A stretch of 64,000 nt of DNA from Sepioteuthis lessoniana (lineage: Eukaryota > Mollusca > Cephalopoda > Myopsida > Loliginidae). Every line of letters starts with the position of its first letter. Within the stretch, counting starts at the first letter, position 1. The position numbers and the translations under genes are program-made. This document shows positions 12,107 to 24,426 of the stretch, in pieces. Location of the stretch: positions 59,502,531 through 59,566,530 of the forward strand of contig OY757911.1 of assembly GCA_963585895.1 (NCBI GenBank). The letters are read 5' to 3'. Under the pieces are notes generated by a model, which was not told the origin of the DNA, ran no database searches, and saw nothing but the letters and a program-made list of their open reading frames with translations.

Positions 12107-12170
12107 GGTGTGGCATTAAATAACCCAGAAGGGTTGATATGCCATAAAAACAACCAAAGCAAACCAAACC
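12107..12170 (+). mobile_element. Repeat family A, 3' tail only
   Basis: GGCATTAAATAACCC, GGGTTGATATGCC and a CAAACC tail. The hairpin closing pair is C:G instead of T:A. Confidence 0.7.
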
Positions 12171-12356
12171 TACCTTCAGAAATTTAAACAAAATTTTCAA
12201 GTGTATCTCGAGGAGAAATTATTTTACGGAGTTGCCTCCCTTGTACTGTAAAAAAATTTCAATATTGTTTGTAGTAAAATGTTTCTATATTATGTTGTTT
12301 AACCCATTATAACACACATTTTTAATTTTCCGATTAATAATGAAATAATTCTAAGG

Positions 12357-12838
12357 TTTGGTTTGGTTTTATGGTATATCAACCATTGTAGGTTATTTAA
12401 TTAAAAATCCAGTTTATTCATATATCTAAGATATATATGATTTGTAAACATAAGTCAACAAAATTAATTAATTCTACGTATTACTTTGTATCATTTAAAC
12501 ATTAGCTATTTGTTTACACACAGTTAAATGATTAATCAGTTCAATTTCAAACAATTCAATTTAGCATAAGTTATTTGTTTGAACTCAGTTTAAAATGTCA
12601 AACAGTTCTATTTGACCCATAGAGAGGACTCTTTCAGGTGCTTCCACTCCGGGTCAGAGTGGACCTGGGAGCAATGGCTATAAAGGAGTACTCTGCATTT
12701 CCCAAAACTCCAGCATTAATGGAGCCACAACATCAGATTTTTTAATGTCATCAGGACACTCATTGTGGGCCAGGGAGAGGTTTTACCCCTCTGCAGTGAT
12801 GCAGTCAGTGTATTCAGCAGCCTCAATTAACTGAGCTT
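12357..12838 (-). mobile_element. Repeat family A, near-complete
   Basis: Tail at left (GGTTTGGTTTTATGGTATAT), head block at right (CTCTGCAGTGATGCAGTCAG). Confidence 0.85.
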
Positions 12839-13032
12839 TGAAATTATTCAAAGAAAACAGGTGAAAAGACATTGTAAACACACTGAAACATCCATTTAAC
12901 CTTTATTACAATGAATATAAATATAAATTTTATTGATGAAAAGTATTCATTAAATTAATTAAAATGTAGGTATTTAATGAAATTTTCCTATTTATTTCAA
13001 CTGTCTTCCAACAAGGACATTGGGTTATAAGT

Positions 13033-13292
13033 AAGTAAAGTTGGCGACCGTAGTTGAGGGCAACCAGAAGGCTCCCTTTTCAATAGCTACTACACCAAGG
13101 TGTAGGGGAGGGCGCTACCCCTTTCCCTGGATTGCTCCACTTTACCCTCCATACGTACCTTATATCGCTGAGCGTTAAGCAAGGAGGTATCAAGTACCAT
13201 TTTTAAAGTCTTTGGTATGACGCGACCTGGGATTGAACCCAGGTCTCCCGGATCATTGATGAACACTCAACCCTCAGGGCCAATTAACTGGT
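13033..13292 (-). mobile_element. SINE family D
   Basis: GTTGGCGACCGTAGTTGAGG at left; the B-box region GGGATTGAACCCAGGTCTCC and an eroded A-box region at right. Confidence 0.85.
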
Positions 13293-13997
13293 TAATGTGT
13301 TAAAAATACTTTGGCTATGCTTACATCTCAATTTCATCAAAGTAAACATTTTGACAATTGTAATATCTGGAAAAATAACAAGACAGATGAATATATTTTA
13401 TTAAAATCTTTATTTTTATTTGTTTCTTTTTTCTCTTTTTCCTACCAATTATCCCAACCCATCCTTCAAGTCTAGGATTGGCAAAAACTTCTCCAATTAA
13501 ATAAAAGCTGAATCCCTTCATTGCCATAATTATCAAATTATATTATGCAATTAACCAATGAAGTTCTTTATCTTCATCTGGTGATATTTCTTGAACACTT
13601 TGCCCTAAAGGTCTTCACGTATATTATCTAAATGGAACACCATAAGTAGGACTCAAACCTACAACAGCTATGAAGATTTTTCTTTTCTTTTTTTTTAATA
13701 CTGAATTAAATTCTGAGCGGTTACAATAAGTTGTGAAGAGACAGGCCATTTATTCAATGATCAGCATAATGGATAGTTACTCTATCTTTAGTTTGAACTT
13801 AAATTCAGTGCAAAAAGATGATCACAGTTTAATATGGGGTACCCATAAGAAGTAAGTCTCTATGGTAGAGAGCCAAAAGTCAAAAGAAGAGAACACCATT
13901 CTTGGATCCATTCCAAAATGTCCAAATTCTGGCAGCTCAAGATTAGTTTATTTTCTTTTGAGAAAACAATACTAGTAGTTTCTTTTCATTTTTCTTT
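13293..13997. other. Unassigned
   Basis: AT-rich, no repeat family recognised and no coding sequence. Confidence 0.4.
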
Positions 13998-14222
13998 TTT
14001 TCAATAGCATATCAACCTTCCTGGGCAACTTAAAGCCAAAGCCATCCTTTTAAAAGAATAGTAGAGGTGTTTTTTAACCCATAACTGCAAAGGGATAAAG
14101 AGGTTCACACCTTTACCAAGAGTATTAGTCAAAAAAAAAATGTAATAGCATAAACTGAGTTTGAACTCACTTACTATGATGTCACAATCTAATGCATTAG
14201 CCACTGCATCATGGAGACTCCC
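13998..14222 (-). mobile_element. tRNA-derived SINE family B
   Basis: Minus strand: head GGGGGAGTCTCCATGATGCA, B-box GAGTTCAAACTCA, the box AATACTCTTGGTAAAGGTGT, and the 3' hairpin tail shared with family A. Confidence 0.8.
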
Positions 14223-14439
14223 CCACTATTCAGGTAATTTAAACAATTTACTAATTTTTGCATTTTCCACTTATGGTGTCGCTAAATTCCTACTGAAATT
14301 AATATTCAAATCAACATAGTTAGTCATTCATTTGACAGCAGCTGAACATGTGAATAGCTTTTTAACTTTATCTTGCTACAGGTAATATGTAGCTACTGAA
14401 TTGTTGCTTTCTCAGAAGTCAATTTTCTTCCTGTTACTA

Positions 14440-14735
14440 TGACTAACTCACATACACTGACACATACAAACAAACACAAAAACATACAGACACATGCACA
14501 CATATATATACTCACACGGACACATACATACTCATATAAACAGATAATAACACATGCATACTCAAACGCAAACAGATACATGCATTCACATACATTCTGA
14601 CACATGTGTACACATACAAACACATTCAGACACATGAATACACACAGAGACACATAGAGACACATGCGTACATATACAAACACATACAGACACATGCATA
14701 GATATACACATACAGAAACATGTGTACACACATAC
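14440..14735. repeat. Degenerate (ACACATACA)n minisatellite
   Basis: Repeated CACATACA/GACACATGCATA units. The long minus-strand open reading over it (VCVCLYVFVYV...) is a by-product. Confidence 0.85.
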
Positions 14736-14739
14736 ACAT

Positions 14740-15252
14740 CTAGTGCAATGGTTATTGTTGTTGGAAATGGAATCAGCAACCCAAGTTCAAACTCTGGATG
14801 AGGCCCTTGTATTTCACTTCAGGCATGAATCCATCTCTCCCTAGCTATTGGGAAAATAGTTGGACACACTGGGTTTCTTGTTTGCAACAACCAATCAAAT
14901 GTGCAAATGAGCAGTCAATGATCATCCAAATAACAAAAAAGCCAATTCAATTTCCCTTTTTTTTTCTCCTATGTTGCATGAACTGGATGGTGTATCAGAG
15001 ACTGATCATCTCTGATAGGGTCTGCTGGAGGAAGGGAGTATAATGTTGGAAGACCCAAAACTCTCCAAGGAACCAAGCTAAATATCACTGACAACACCCT
15101 CCAGCACTAAATGTATTAAGGCATATATTTAAAGTTTAGCCTTAGTACAGCAACTTGTCTAGATGCAATGCTCTGAATTCAAACCAGTTTTACTTCATTT
15201 AAAGAAATTGACCCTGTGTCATATTCTGCCAGTGAGTTAGATAATTACCCCT

Positions 15253-15262
<10 letters not shown>
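14740..15262 (+). mobile_element. SINE family C split by about 255 bp of other sequence
   Basis: 5' part 14740-14878 (AGTGCAATGGTTATTG, AGTTCAAACTCTGGATGAGG) and 3' part 15135-15262 (TTTAGCCTTAGTACAGCAAC, CTGAATTCAAACC). The middle has no match elsewhere here. A (CA)n run follows. Confidence 0.65.

Positions 15263-15288
<26 letters not shown>
15254..15288. repeat. (CA)n microsatellite
   Basis: About 17 CA units. A second shorter (CA)n lies at about 17304-17326. Confidence 0.9.
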
Positions 15289-15295
<7 letters not shown>

Positions 15296-15932
15296 ATAAA
15301 ATGAAAATATAATCTGATATATCAAAAAAATATAATAAATATTTTGATTAAATAAAATAAAAATAATTTGATGAACAGTATATCATTTTAGTCTTGTATT
15401 TATTGCAAAAGTCAAAATTTAATTTAATCAGTTCAACAAAAAAATGTTGCTTCATTTCATTTACATGTTCATAAGATATACACATCTCCATCTTAAAGGA
15501 TTTATATTACTCAAAATAGTGTATTATAAGGCAACCTTGAATGATATTTAATAAAGATGTGCATGGAAAAGAGATAATCATTTAACAACAACCATATGTT
15601 GCAAATTAGCTTCTTTATTGCCATTTGGTCATTTCCTACATTGCCAAAATTCTGAAGTCGTTTGTCAACAGTGCTGAGGTATCTTCTTTACTGCCATTTG
15701 GTCATTTTATACATTGTCTTTAAGAAACTCTGTTATGTACTAAATGCTTAGAAAAATGAATACTAATAATTTTATTTCATACTTTGTCTTTTTTGGAAAT
15801 ATAGTTCCTCAAGATTGTTGGCCAAAATCTCTACTTAGTTTGATTTGTGCATACTAATCTAATTAGCCAAACATTTAGGGTACACCTTATCTACAAAAGC
15901 ATACTAAAAAGTTCTTGGACCAGTCCTAAAAA

Positions 15933-16060
15933 TGGGAGTCCCTGTGGCATTGTAGCTAATGTGCTGGACTTCAACATCTTAGTGAGTTCAATCTTCAGCT
16001 GCACTTGTGAAAATACATAACCCTACGGCATGCATTCCCTATCACATGATCGTCTGACCT
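15933..16060 (+). mobile_element. SINE family B, 5' head with different 3' part
   Basis: GGGAGTCCCTGTGGCATTGTAGC (A-box region) and GTGAGTTCAATCTTC (B-box), then sequence unlike other B copies. Confidence 0.5.
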
Positions 16061-16225
16061 CTTTGTTGTGTTGCTTTCTCAGCAAGTTGGGTGTAAATGC
16101 ATGTCCGAGGTGACTTCACAAAGAAAGAAACAAGGAGAAAATACAAAACGTAGAATGTTTTTGGAGAGAAGTATGACCCTTTGCAACAAAATCCCTTAAG
16201 TAAAAAAAAAACTTCTCCACCTATC

Positions 16226-16252
16226 TACATATCTATCTATCTATCTATCTAT
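16226..16252. repeat. (ATCT)n microsatellite
   Basis: Start of a pyrimidine-rich stretch that runs to about 16500. Confidence 0.85.
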
Positions 16253-16566
16253 CTCCAGTTCACCCACTTCTATCTCTTCTATTTCTGCTCTTTCAGCTCA
16301 TCTTTGTATCTTTGTGTCCAGTAGCTGACTCATTTCTTTGTCTTCCAACTGGTAGGTCTCTTCTAACTGTCTGGCCTATTTGAGTTCCTTCTCTGACTCT
16401 CTTTTCTCTGACTGACAAGCCTCTTAGCCTATCTCCTCCTGCATTTGTCTCTCCCCACTTCTAGTGGCAGATTACTTCCTTTTTCACTATCCTCTGGTTG
16501 ACCTCTGTGCTATTCCTGGTTGACCTGTATATATGGACACTCAGGCACACACTCACACACATGCAC

Positions 16567-17262
16567 ATTGCCCAGTTGGCTGGGGCTGTAGAATACACCA
16601 ACTGCTTTTCTTTTTTGAATGAGTGTCCTGGATATGACACTAGACAATCTGATGGTCAGTTTCCAGTAATGCTGGGGCTTTGAGGAAAGCGGAGTACCTC
16701 TTCATTGCCATTGCTCCCAAGTCCACTCTAGCCTGAAGTGGTAGCACCTGATAGGGTCCTATCTTTGGGTCAAATAGAACTAAACAGTGTACTTATGCTA
16801 AACTGAATTGCATGAAATAGGACTGTTTTGACATTTAAACTGCATACCTATGCTAAACGGAATTGTTTGAAATAGAACTGTTTTGATATTTAAACTGAGT
16901 ACTTATGCTAAACTGAATGTTTAAAATAGAACTGCTTTTGTATGTTCAACTGAATAGTTTAAAACAGAACTGTTTTTGACATTGAAACTGTGATTATGCT
17001 GAACTGAATTGTTTGAAATAGAACTATTTTGACATTTAATTGTTTGTAAACAAAAACTATACTTATATTAAACTGAATTGTTTGAATTAGAACTGTTTGT
17101 CTAAACTGAATAGCTTGAAATAGAAATGTTTTTGACAATTGAACTGTGTAATTATGCTAAATTGAATTGTTTGAAATAGAACTGTTTATTTGTATAAAAA
17201 TGGATTTGGCATTAAATATCCTACCAAGGTTGATATGCCATAAAACCCAAACAAACCAAACA
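16567..17262 (+). mobile_element. Repeat family A, near-complete
   Basis: Head TTGCCCAGTTGGCTGGGGCT, about six internal tandem units between 16780 and 17190, hairpin tail and (CAAAC)n. Confidence 0.9.
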
Positions 17263-17349
17263 CGTGCACACCAATGGCCAACCGACAGGCACACACCCGC
17301 ATACACACACACACACACACACACACATGCATTCACATAGAGCTAAACT

Positions 17350-17535
17350 TATATATAATGTCGCACACAATTACATACACTTTTGGACTAATGCCCTCAG
17401 GAAAAGTATGAACCCCTTATCCCACCCAGCTATAGGTTAAATAGTATCACTACTGTTTTTCTAAAAGGCTGGCTCTGGAATTCAATGACCCATATAAGTT
17501 GTTATGCCATTAAACTAAGAAACCAAACCAAAGCC
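17350..17535 (+). mobile_element. SINE family B, 5'-truncated
   Basis: GGACTAATGCCCTCAGGAAA, CCCACCCAGCTATAGGTTAA and the tail ATGCCATTAAACTAAGAAACC. It follows a family A copy and a (CA)n run. Confidence 0.75.
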
Positions 17536-18236
17536 AAACCATTAAAAAAAGAATGATCTTTATTTTTATTAAATTGACTTTATAGGGAAGGGTTAACAAA
17601 AAATATTGAAAAAAGATGTTTTAAATGCGTCAGATACTTTTCTCTGCATGTGTGTAAGCTGATAGATATACAAACAAATCATGATAGATATAAATAGATA
17701 TGTTGATAAATTCAGAAAAAGAGGTTATAGATAACGATATTTGAATGATCCTTAAATATATCTATTAATACCACTCCAGATTATAGTCAACAATTTCTGC
17801 ATGATTTTAAAAGTGTCTACTGAAAAGGATAGGAAAAGAAAGGGGGACAAATAAAGAGAGAGGGAGGGAGGAATAAATAAAAATCAAGAAAGATGGGGAT
17901 ATAATTCAATTCACCCATCCATTCTCAGCTATGAATTACATCCTTTTCATATTTGCTGGACTAATTATGGTGTGATTGCTTCTCCCTAAAAAATAAAAAT
18001 AATGAACATCTTATAACTATGTAATTGTTTTTACTTGCCTGGCCTCCTAGTTTGATAGCAATTCATTTTAAAGATGTTAAAATAAAACTTATGGGTTATT
18101 ATACACTGACATACTCAGATGAGTATCCTTATTTTGTTTGTTATTATCATATTTCAGCCATTTTACACATCCACTTTTTTCACATCATACTGTAATTTTT
18201 TTTCTTTTAAATTCTTAATCCTAATTTTTCAGGCTT

Positions 18237-18515
18237 GTCCATACATATTCATCCAACCCCTCCACCACAAACAGGATGTGACATAAGGTCAATTTTTAAA
18301 AGAATTAAAGTGGTTTGAATTCAGAGTTTTCCTTCTCCTAGATTGGTTGCCAAATTAAAGCTTAAGAAACCCAGTCTAACCAACTATTTACCAATAAATT
18401 GGCAGAGAACATGGATGCAAGCTTTTTCCAAAGGCATTATCATAAAATGAAAAACAAATACCCTCATCCAGGATTTGAATTTGGATCACCAATTTCATTC
18501 TCCATGACATTAACT
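18237..18515 (-). mobile_element. SINE family C
   Basis: Left end CCAACCCCTCCACCACAAAC (reverse of GTGGTGGAGGGGTTGG); B-box region ATCCAGGATTTGAATTTGG at right. Confidence 0.75.
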
Positions 18516-18530
18516 CTATGGGGATTATTA

Positions 18531-19191
18531 TAAAGCCCCGAAAAGCCCGTTTTAATTCCTACATTTTGTAAAAGAATAAACCGTACTTCAATAGCAGTAG
18601 AGAATTGGTGACAGCTTTTGAAGAAAGCAACAAAATTTATATACAAAACAACAACAATACACAGGGGTTTTACACCAAATGGAATAAACAACGAATTGGA
18701 AGAGTTCACAAAAGAGAGTTCAAGGAAGAGTTCAAGGTGTAATATAAAGTAAGGTTAGGTTTGTTGAAGGTTGTAAGGTTTAAGGTAAAGGTTTTATGTG
18801 TGTGTTTGAAGGTAAGGTAGGTTTGATAAGGTTTGTGAAGGTAAAGTGGGTTTGATAAGGTTTGTGGGTAAAGTGAGTTTGCTGATAAAGTGCCTGCTGG
18901 AAATTAACTGTGTGTATCCTGTTCCTTTTAACTCAGCATGTGCGTTCATCGCTCTTGGGTCCCGGTGGTGGAAGGTACCAAAATATGTATACTGTCAAGG
19001 GGCTGCTACGAAAAGGACCTGATGCTAACAGTTGTGGGAGTGGAACCAAAAGAGAGCGAGTCTCCAGTGGAGCTCCTTTTTATGATGGACGCCACATGAC
19101 CCCAAGGGGCTGCTGCTGTTCGGTGAAACAGGATCACCAGTTCCTTACCAAAATTTCTACAATTCTTAACAAAATAAATTTCTTTGGATGA
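18531..19191. other. Compositionally distinct segment, unclassified (possible element)
   Basis: Begins with a partial palindrome GGGGATTATTATAAAGCCCC next to a family C SINE, passes through a GT-rich tandem (18735-18890, units like GGTTTGATAAGGTTTGTG) and a GC-richer block (18935-19150) that is open on both strands but shows no protein I recognise. No end repeats found. Confidence 0.4.
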
Positions 19192-19919
19192 CACAGCATA
19201 AATATACAACAATGGAGTAGAAAGTCATTGAATTTTGCTTACTTGATTCCTTATTTCTGCAGCAACTTTTTCTTTTTTTAAATGATACCAATATTTAGAG
19301 ATTTGTAGCAATCATAATTTTGGATAGACCAGAAGACAATTCAAACATTAATGATAGTTGCAACTTTTGCAAGCCATTTACTATCATTCTTTGTCTAATA
19401 CTAACAAGTCTTGGTAAAAAGTGCAGTCAAGGTAACCCAAAGCCAAACTTTTATAGTTTTGGTAAATGCGCTAAATTCCAGTCTGTTTACTAAAACTTTT
19501 CTTCAACTTCTTTGCTGTATATTTATTACTCTTACACCATGCTTAACCTGGATTAAACATGTTTATTTATAATAGGGACAGGGATTAATAAGATTTGCAC
19601 ATATTCTCACCATGTATTTTTTTTTGTTTGTTTGTTTGTTTGTTCATTCCATCATTGTGTGTTTATTTTTCCATTAAATTCTTAACTCTAATTTTTCAGA
19701 CTTTTGGCATAACTCCTTTGGATAATTTTCTAGGAATTTCAAACAAAATTCTTCTTTCAGTCCATTATTTTCATTGCACTGTCCATGCATTAAAGATATC
19801 ACATAATTCAGAGATTGTGTCAAATAAACTTCTATATATAAACATATTCTTGTTAAATAATAGCTCTCCTTAGAAAATTGGGAATGCTTGGAAAGTAAGG
19901 ATTTCACATCAAGAATATG

Positions 19920-20470
19920 TCAATGTATCTTATTGTACAGTTTTATCTAACCTCTTTAGAATGAATAGCAAGCATACAAGGAGTCCATATTAGTGAAAAC
20001 TTGATTTTTTTAATGTAATTTTCCAGTCCATAAGTTATGTAGCCTACCACATTTTTATGTTGCATCCAAACAATCTTCAGAAGTCACTTATTAATTAAAA
20101 GAAAAAAAAGTGGATTAACAAATATACTTCTTCAGAAAACACTATTTTTTTCTTAAGTGAAAACTGTCAATCATTATGAATTTTAACTCATATTTTTCTT
20201 CTTTTTCAGTCCAAATTTAACAAGGAGTGTGTGACTACTCATTACCATAGAAATGATGATCCAAATGGGTTGATTAAAAAAGCAACCAAAATTAAGATTT
20301 TTAAAAATACAAATTAAAATTAATAACAGTTGATTTTGTTTATCACAATAATCAATGTATTGTATTGTATAGTTTTATCCAACCTATTTAAAATGAATAG
20401 CCAGCATACAAGGGGTCCATATTAGTGAAAACTTGATTTTTTTATTGAAATATTCCAGTCTATAAGTTAT
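19920..20470 (+). repeat. Direct duplication, two copies of about 115 bp
   Basis: 19922-20040 and 20352-20470 share CAATGTAT..., GCATACAAGGRGTCCATATT, AGTGAAAACTTGATTTTTTT and TAAGTTAT at about 85-90 percent by eye. Confidence 0.7.
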
Positions 20471-20582
20471 TTATTGTGAATAAATAGTTTATGCTTCATA
20501 ACCAATGACATCAGGCCAACCATGTACAAGTAAATTCTTCATGATCTATCAACTTAGTAAAGAATAAATTATGTATATATGC

Positions 20583-20800
20583 GGGTAGTGTTGAAAAGTT
20601 CTTGCTCCAACTAAGAAATGAATGACCTAGAACCATGAAACTAACATACTATTTCATATTCCTTTCTAAGTCCAACACATTGTTTCTAACATTTTTTTTT
20701 AACCTTTAAAAAATTTAAATCTAAAATTTAAAAATTCCATACAAAAAATAAGTCATTGTCTTCTTGGTTGGGCAAATAACTTTTCAGTATCACCTTATAC
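20583..20800. mobile_element. MITE-like element (family F), copy 1
   Basis: Ends GGTAGTGTTGAAAAGTT and AACTTTTCAGTATCACC are near-inverted. The inside carries AATGACCTAGAACCATGAAA. About 218 bp. Confidence 0.55.
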
Positions 20801-22112
20801 ATTGTGAAAAAGAAACAACAAAACATATATATAGATATATAAGTACTTTATTTTTCATAGACTGAATTGTAAAATGGAAGCATGAGTGGCATTAAAAGCT
20901 CATTGAATGTGGACTGCAACAATAAACTGCTTTTTTAATCAATGGGGGTGGGGAGAAGCAAGCAGTTTTCAGTAAAAAGGAAGCAACTTTATAGTTTATA
21001 GAATACTTGTTCTCATTTCTTTTCAATACGTATACTCTCTTGAAATTTTAATGATTTTATTTCCATTCATCAATAATGAACACTGCACAAAATAATGTTT
21101 ATTTTCTGCAGTAGGTACTTAAGATAAAGTTGTGTTATTCCCTCTTGATAGTTGGGGATGTTTTTTGTTATTTTTTTAGCCAGAGGCACATTTTTTTTTT
21201 TTTTACAATAAATGGACAGATATGAAGAAAGTTAGATAGATAGATAGATAGGAAACAAAATGAAACAAATACCTTTGAGAAAGGAAATTTTTAAAGTTAT
21301 CATTCCAAATTTTATAATAAAATTCACTGAATCAAAATTTAAAAAATTTAAAAAAAAACAAAAAAAAAAACAAGGTAAATGTAATCATTCACAAATGCGA
21401 TAAAACATCTCATAAGATTTCAATAAATAATATCACAAATTTATAGAACCAAGAATTTTTACTTTTGTAGATCAAATTACTGACAAAAAAAAAAATCAAG
21501 TTTCCCCACTGAGTTTTCAATTAGAGCAGTTTATATATTAAAAAGAAAAAAAACAAATTTTGATACTTTAGAATATTCTGGATAAATAAACTGAAATATT
21601 TTTCTTAAAATTTTATTTATTTATATTAATTTTGGTTTTATTTATTTTTATTTATTTTTATTTATTTATATTAATTTTGGTTAGTATTTTTTTTTTAAAT
21701 CATTAATTTTTAGGGGTTTTTTTTAGGTTTTTTTTTAACCAAAACTCCTTCAGGTCATCATTTCTATGATGGTGAAGAACAGTTCAAATCAGGAATAATA
21801 AAAGTTCTTAGAGATTTTTATTGTTTTTCATCATCTGCACCATTCCTGACTGTCATAGATCAACAACCTAAGTGAGTCACAATAAAAAGCAACTAAAAAT
21901 AAAACATGAAATACTAGGCAAAATTATTAATGAGAGAATGCTTTATCCAAAGTTGAAAATGAATAAAAGATACTCTCTATATATATCACAAATTGTTTCA
22001 TAAATTTTAACACCCAAGTAATGAATTTTCCTCTTAACAAGAAAGCACATTATTACAGTAATTTATGAAGAGGGAGTTTTACAGTATAAATACATACACA
22101 CTATATATGAGA

Positions 22113-22310
22113 GAGGGTGGTAAAAAAGGTATTTTCTGACCAACAGATGATTAATCTAGAACTATGAAACATGCTATTCTCCATACATTTAGTCAGAATT
22201 CTAATACATTGAGCATATTATTTTTTAAGTTTCATTAACCATTTCTAGAAAAATAAATGAATAAAAATTACTTCCCTTGTTGATTGGGCTATTTTTTAAC
22301 ACTTCTCATG
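22113..22310. mobile_element. MITE-like element (family F), copy 2, diverged
   Basis: Shares the internal order ATTAATCTAGAACTATGAAA ... TTGATTGGGCTATTTTTTAA with copy 1 and has similar inverted ends. Confidence 0.5.
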
Positions 22311-23101
22311 TATATTTATATATGGATGTGAGTGTGTGGAGGAGGTCTTAAAACTAACAAAGTTGACATAAGTATACACAATAATAATAGCAGAATTATG
22401 TATATGTAATTTGATACTTACTTTTAATAAGTGTCAAATTACCAATTAAGTAATCAAAACTGCCATTCTACTCATTTGAAAAAAAAAAAGAAGATTAATT
22501 TCAGTAAATATTCTTTACTTATTAACTGCAACCATTTTGGTTGGAATTAAAATGACTAGGAGAAAAAGATTTTGTGCTTCTCTTTCACTGTTACATTTAT
22601 ATTTTATCAATGTTTAAATAAGCAGTATATTAAATGCAGGTGAATAAATATAAAATATTACTTCAGATCTTGTAAATAATGAAAGGTAATATAAAGTTGA
22701 AATAAATTTAAATCTAAGCTAACATGATTTATTAAGCTAAAAGATAAATAAACTTAAATCATATATACAAGTATTAAAAATACAGAATTAATTAAAACAA
22801 TATACACAATGAAAATTGGGAAAAAAATTTTTAAAGTTGAGGGTATTTCTAAACAAATAAGTAATGAATATTTGACAAAAAATTTTTTATCTAATTATCA
22901 GTAACCAAAAAGTATACATCTTTTAAAAATACTTTTATTGCTGCCTATCACCACCCAATTAGTTATCCATAAGTATTTATAGATACTTCCACAACTTCTT
23001 GTGGATACCAAAATCCAAAGATGCCTACAAACATTTTCCTATTTAACTAAAATTATCTTTTGATGATTTACATTTAATACAATGTAGATGCTATGCCCAC
23101 C

Positions 23102-23103
<2 letters not shown>

Positions 23104-23144
<41 letters not shown>
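23104..23144. repeat. (AT)n microsatellite
   Basis: About 20 AT units. Confidence 0.9.
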
Positions 23145-23147
<3 letters not shown>

Positions 23148-23306
23148 ACAGTGTTGGTTGTCACTAAATCACTTTGTGGGTTTGTGTCGAACCAAGTGCA
23201 ATATAATATGGAGAGTGCTCAATATCTAGGATAGAGCTATTATATAATAATAATGATAATAAATAAATATATATTAGATATACATATTTAATTCATGGAA
23301 TACAAA

Positions 23307-23551
23307 TTTTTTTTCAGGTGTCAAATTCCTACCAAAATTTTTTGTTCATACCTACAGTATAACAATTATTGTATATTCTTGTGTATCATGTGACTTTCTG
23401 AGACCTAAATTTTTGCCTAATATTAGTAGGTTACACCACATACAAGACAAAAACTAGGCCTAGCCCTTGGCCGACTATTTTTAAAGTTTCTATCTTGTGT
23501 ACAATGTGATGCCCTAATATTTGGCTAAAATCTAGGAAGTTGCATAATATG

Positions 23552-23606
<55 letters not shown>

Positions 23607-23662
23607 GTTATACTGTAGGTATGAACAAAAAATTTGGTAGGAATTTGACACCTGAAAAAAAA
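23307..23662. repeat. Inverted repeat, 62-bp arms around an AT microsatellite
   Basis: Left arm 23307-23369 (CAGGTGTCAAATTCCTACC, CCTACAGTATAACAATTAT) and right arm 23601-23662 are almost identical in reverse complement. The 230-bp spacer ends in (AT)n at about 23556-23600. Confidence 0.85.
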
Positions 23663-24426
23663 AAAAAAAAAATCTATTAAAGTAAATTTTATTATCAAAT
23701 ACACTATATCATTAGTAAGAAAGGCCGGAGAAAATTCTGGTACCAAAACTGTGTGTGTGTGCTCTATAGAACCAGAGATAGTCATAAAATGTGGAAGTGT
23801 AATTTTGATATTATTTCAAGAATATTTAAAATGTTTCATCATTAAGTAAACTCAAGCATAAGAAATTTGATGAATATTCAACAGAGAAGAAAAGATGGGC
23901 TGATACTAAATACTAACTTAAAATTAGCCTTTTCTGCTTAATAATTTCTAAAAAGGAGTTTATAGGTGTTTCTAATACCTACTCTATTTCAGTTTATATG
24001 GGACTAAAAGAAGCCTTAATTTAATTTGTATTTTACAATATCAATTTTCTTTTGAATTATGTTATATTCTTGCTTAATATAATAAAGACAAAATACATTT
24101 TCTTCTTTTTTTATGATTTTCCTCATAAATTGTCAATGGAAAAATCTCTGATTACGCTTAAAGCATAGGAACTGGATACTTCCATTCTCATATCAATATA
24201 AAATTCTATTTTAAGATCATTTTTATTTGATATTTTAAATCCATCAAATGTTCATTTTAATTCAATATTTAGTCAGTAACAAACACTCAATAGATTGTCA
24301 CTATAAAATATTAGTCTCTTTCATTGTTTCAGATACAAATGAAAGATGAGTTAACTCTTAACATATTGTAAGTGAAAAATGAATGACTTATCCAATAATA
24401 TCACCTGAATGCAATCAGCAAACCTT

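Noticed and set aside
11679-12200. 173-codon open reading that looks like a complete protein
   Set aside because: Its N-terminal part is read from simple repeats and a family A tail; the rest is a truncated LINE C-terminus.
14393-14779. 128-codon open reading on the minus strand rich in Val, Cys and Tyr
   Set aside because: It is the translation of the degenerate ACACATACA minisatellite; no start context or family.
18910-19191. 93-codon open reading in the GC-richer block, with an overlapping one on the other strand
   Set aside because: Both strands are open because stop codons are rarer at this composition; no family signal.
23525-23785. Open readings with Ile-Tyr runs (also 26920-27261 N-terminal part and 11171-11359)
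   Set aside because: The IYIYIY runs are translated AT microsatellites; in the 27 kb case only the part after the splice acceptor is coding.
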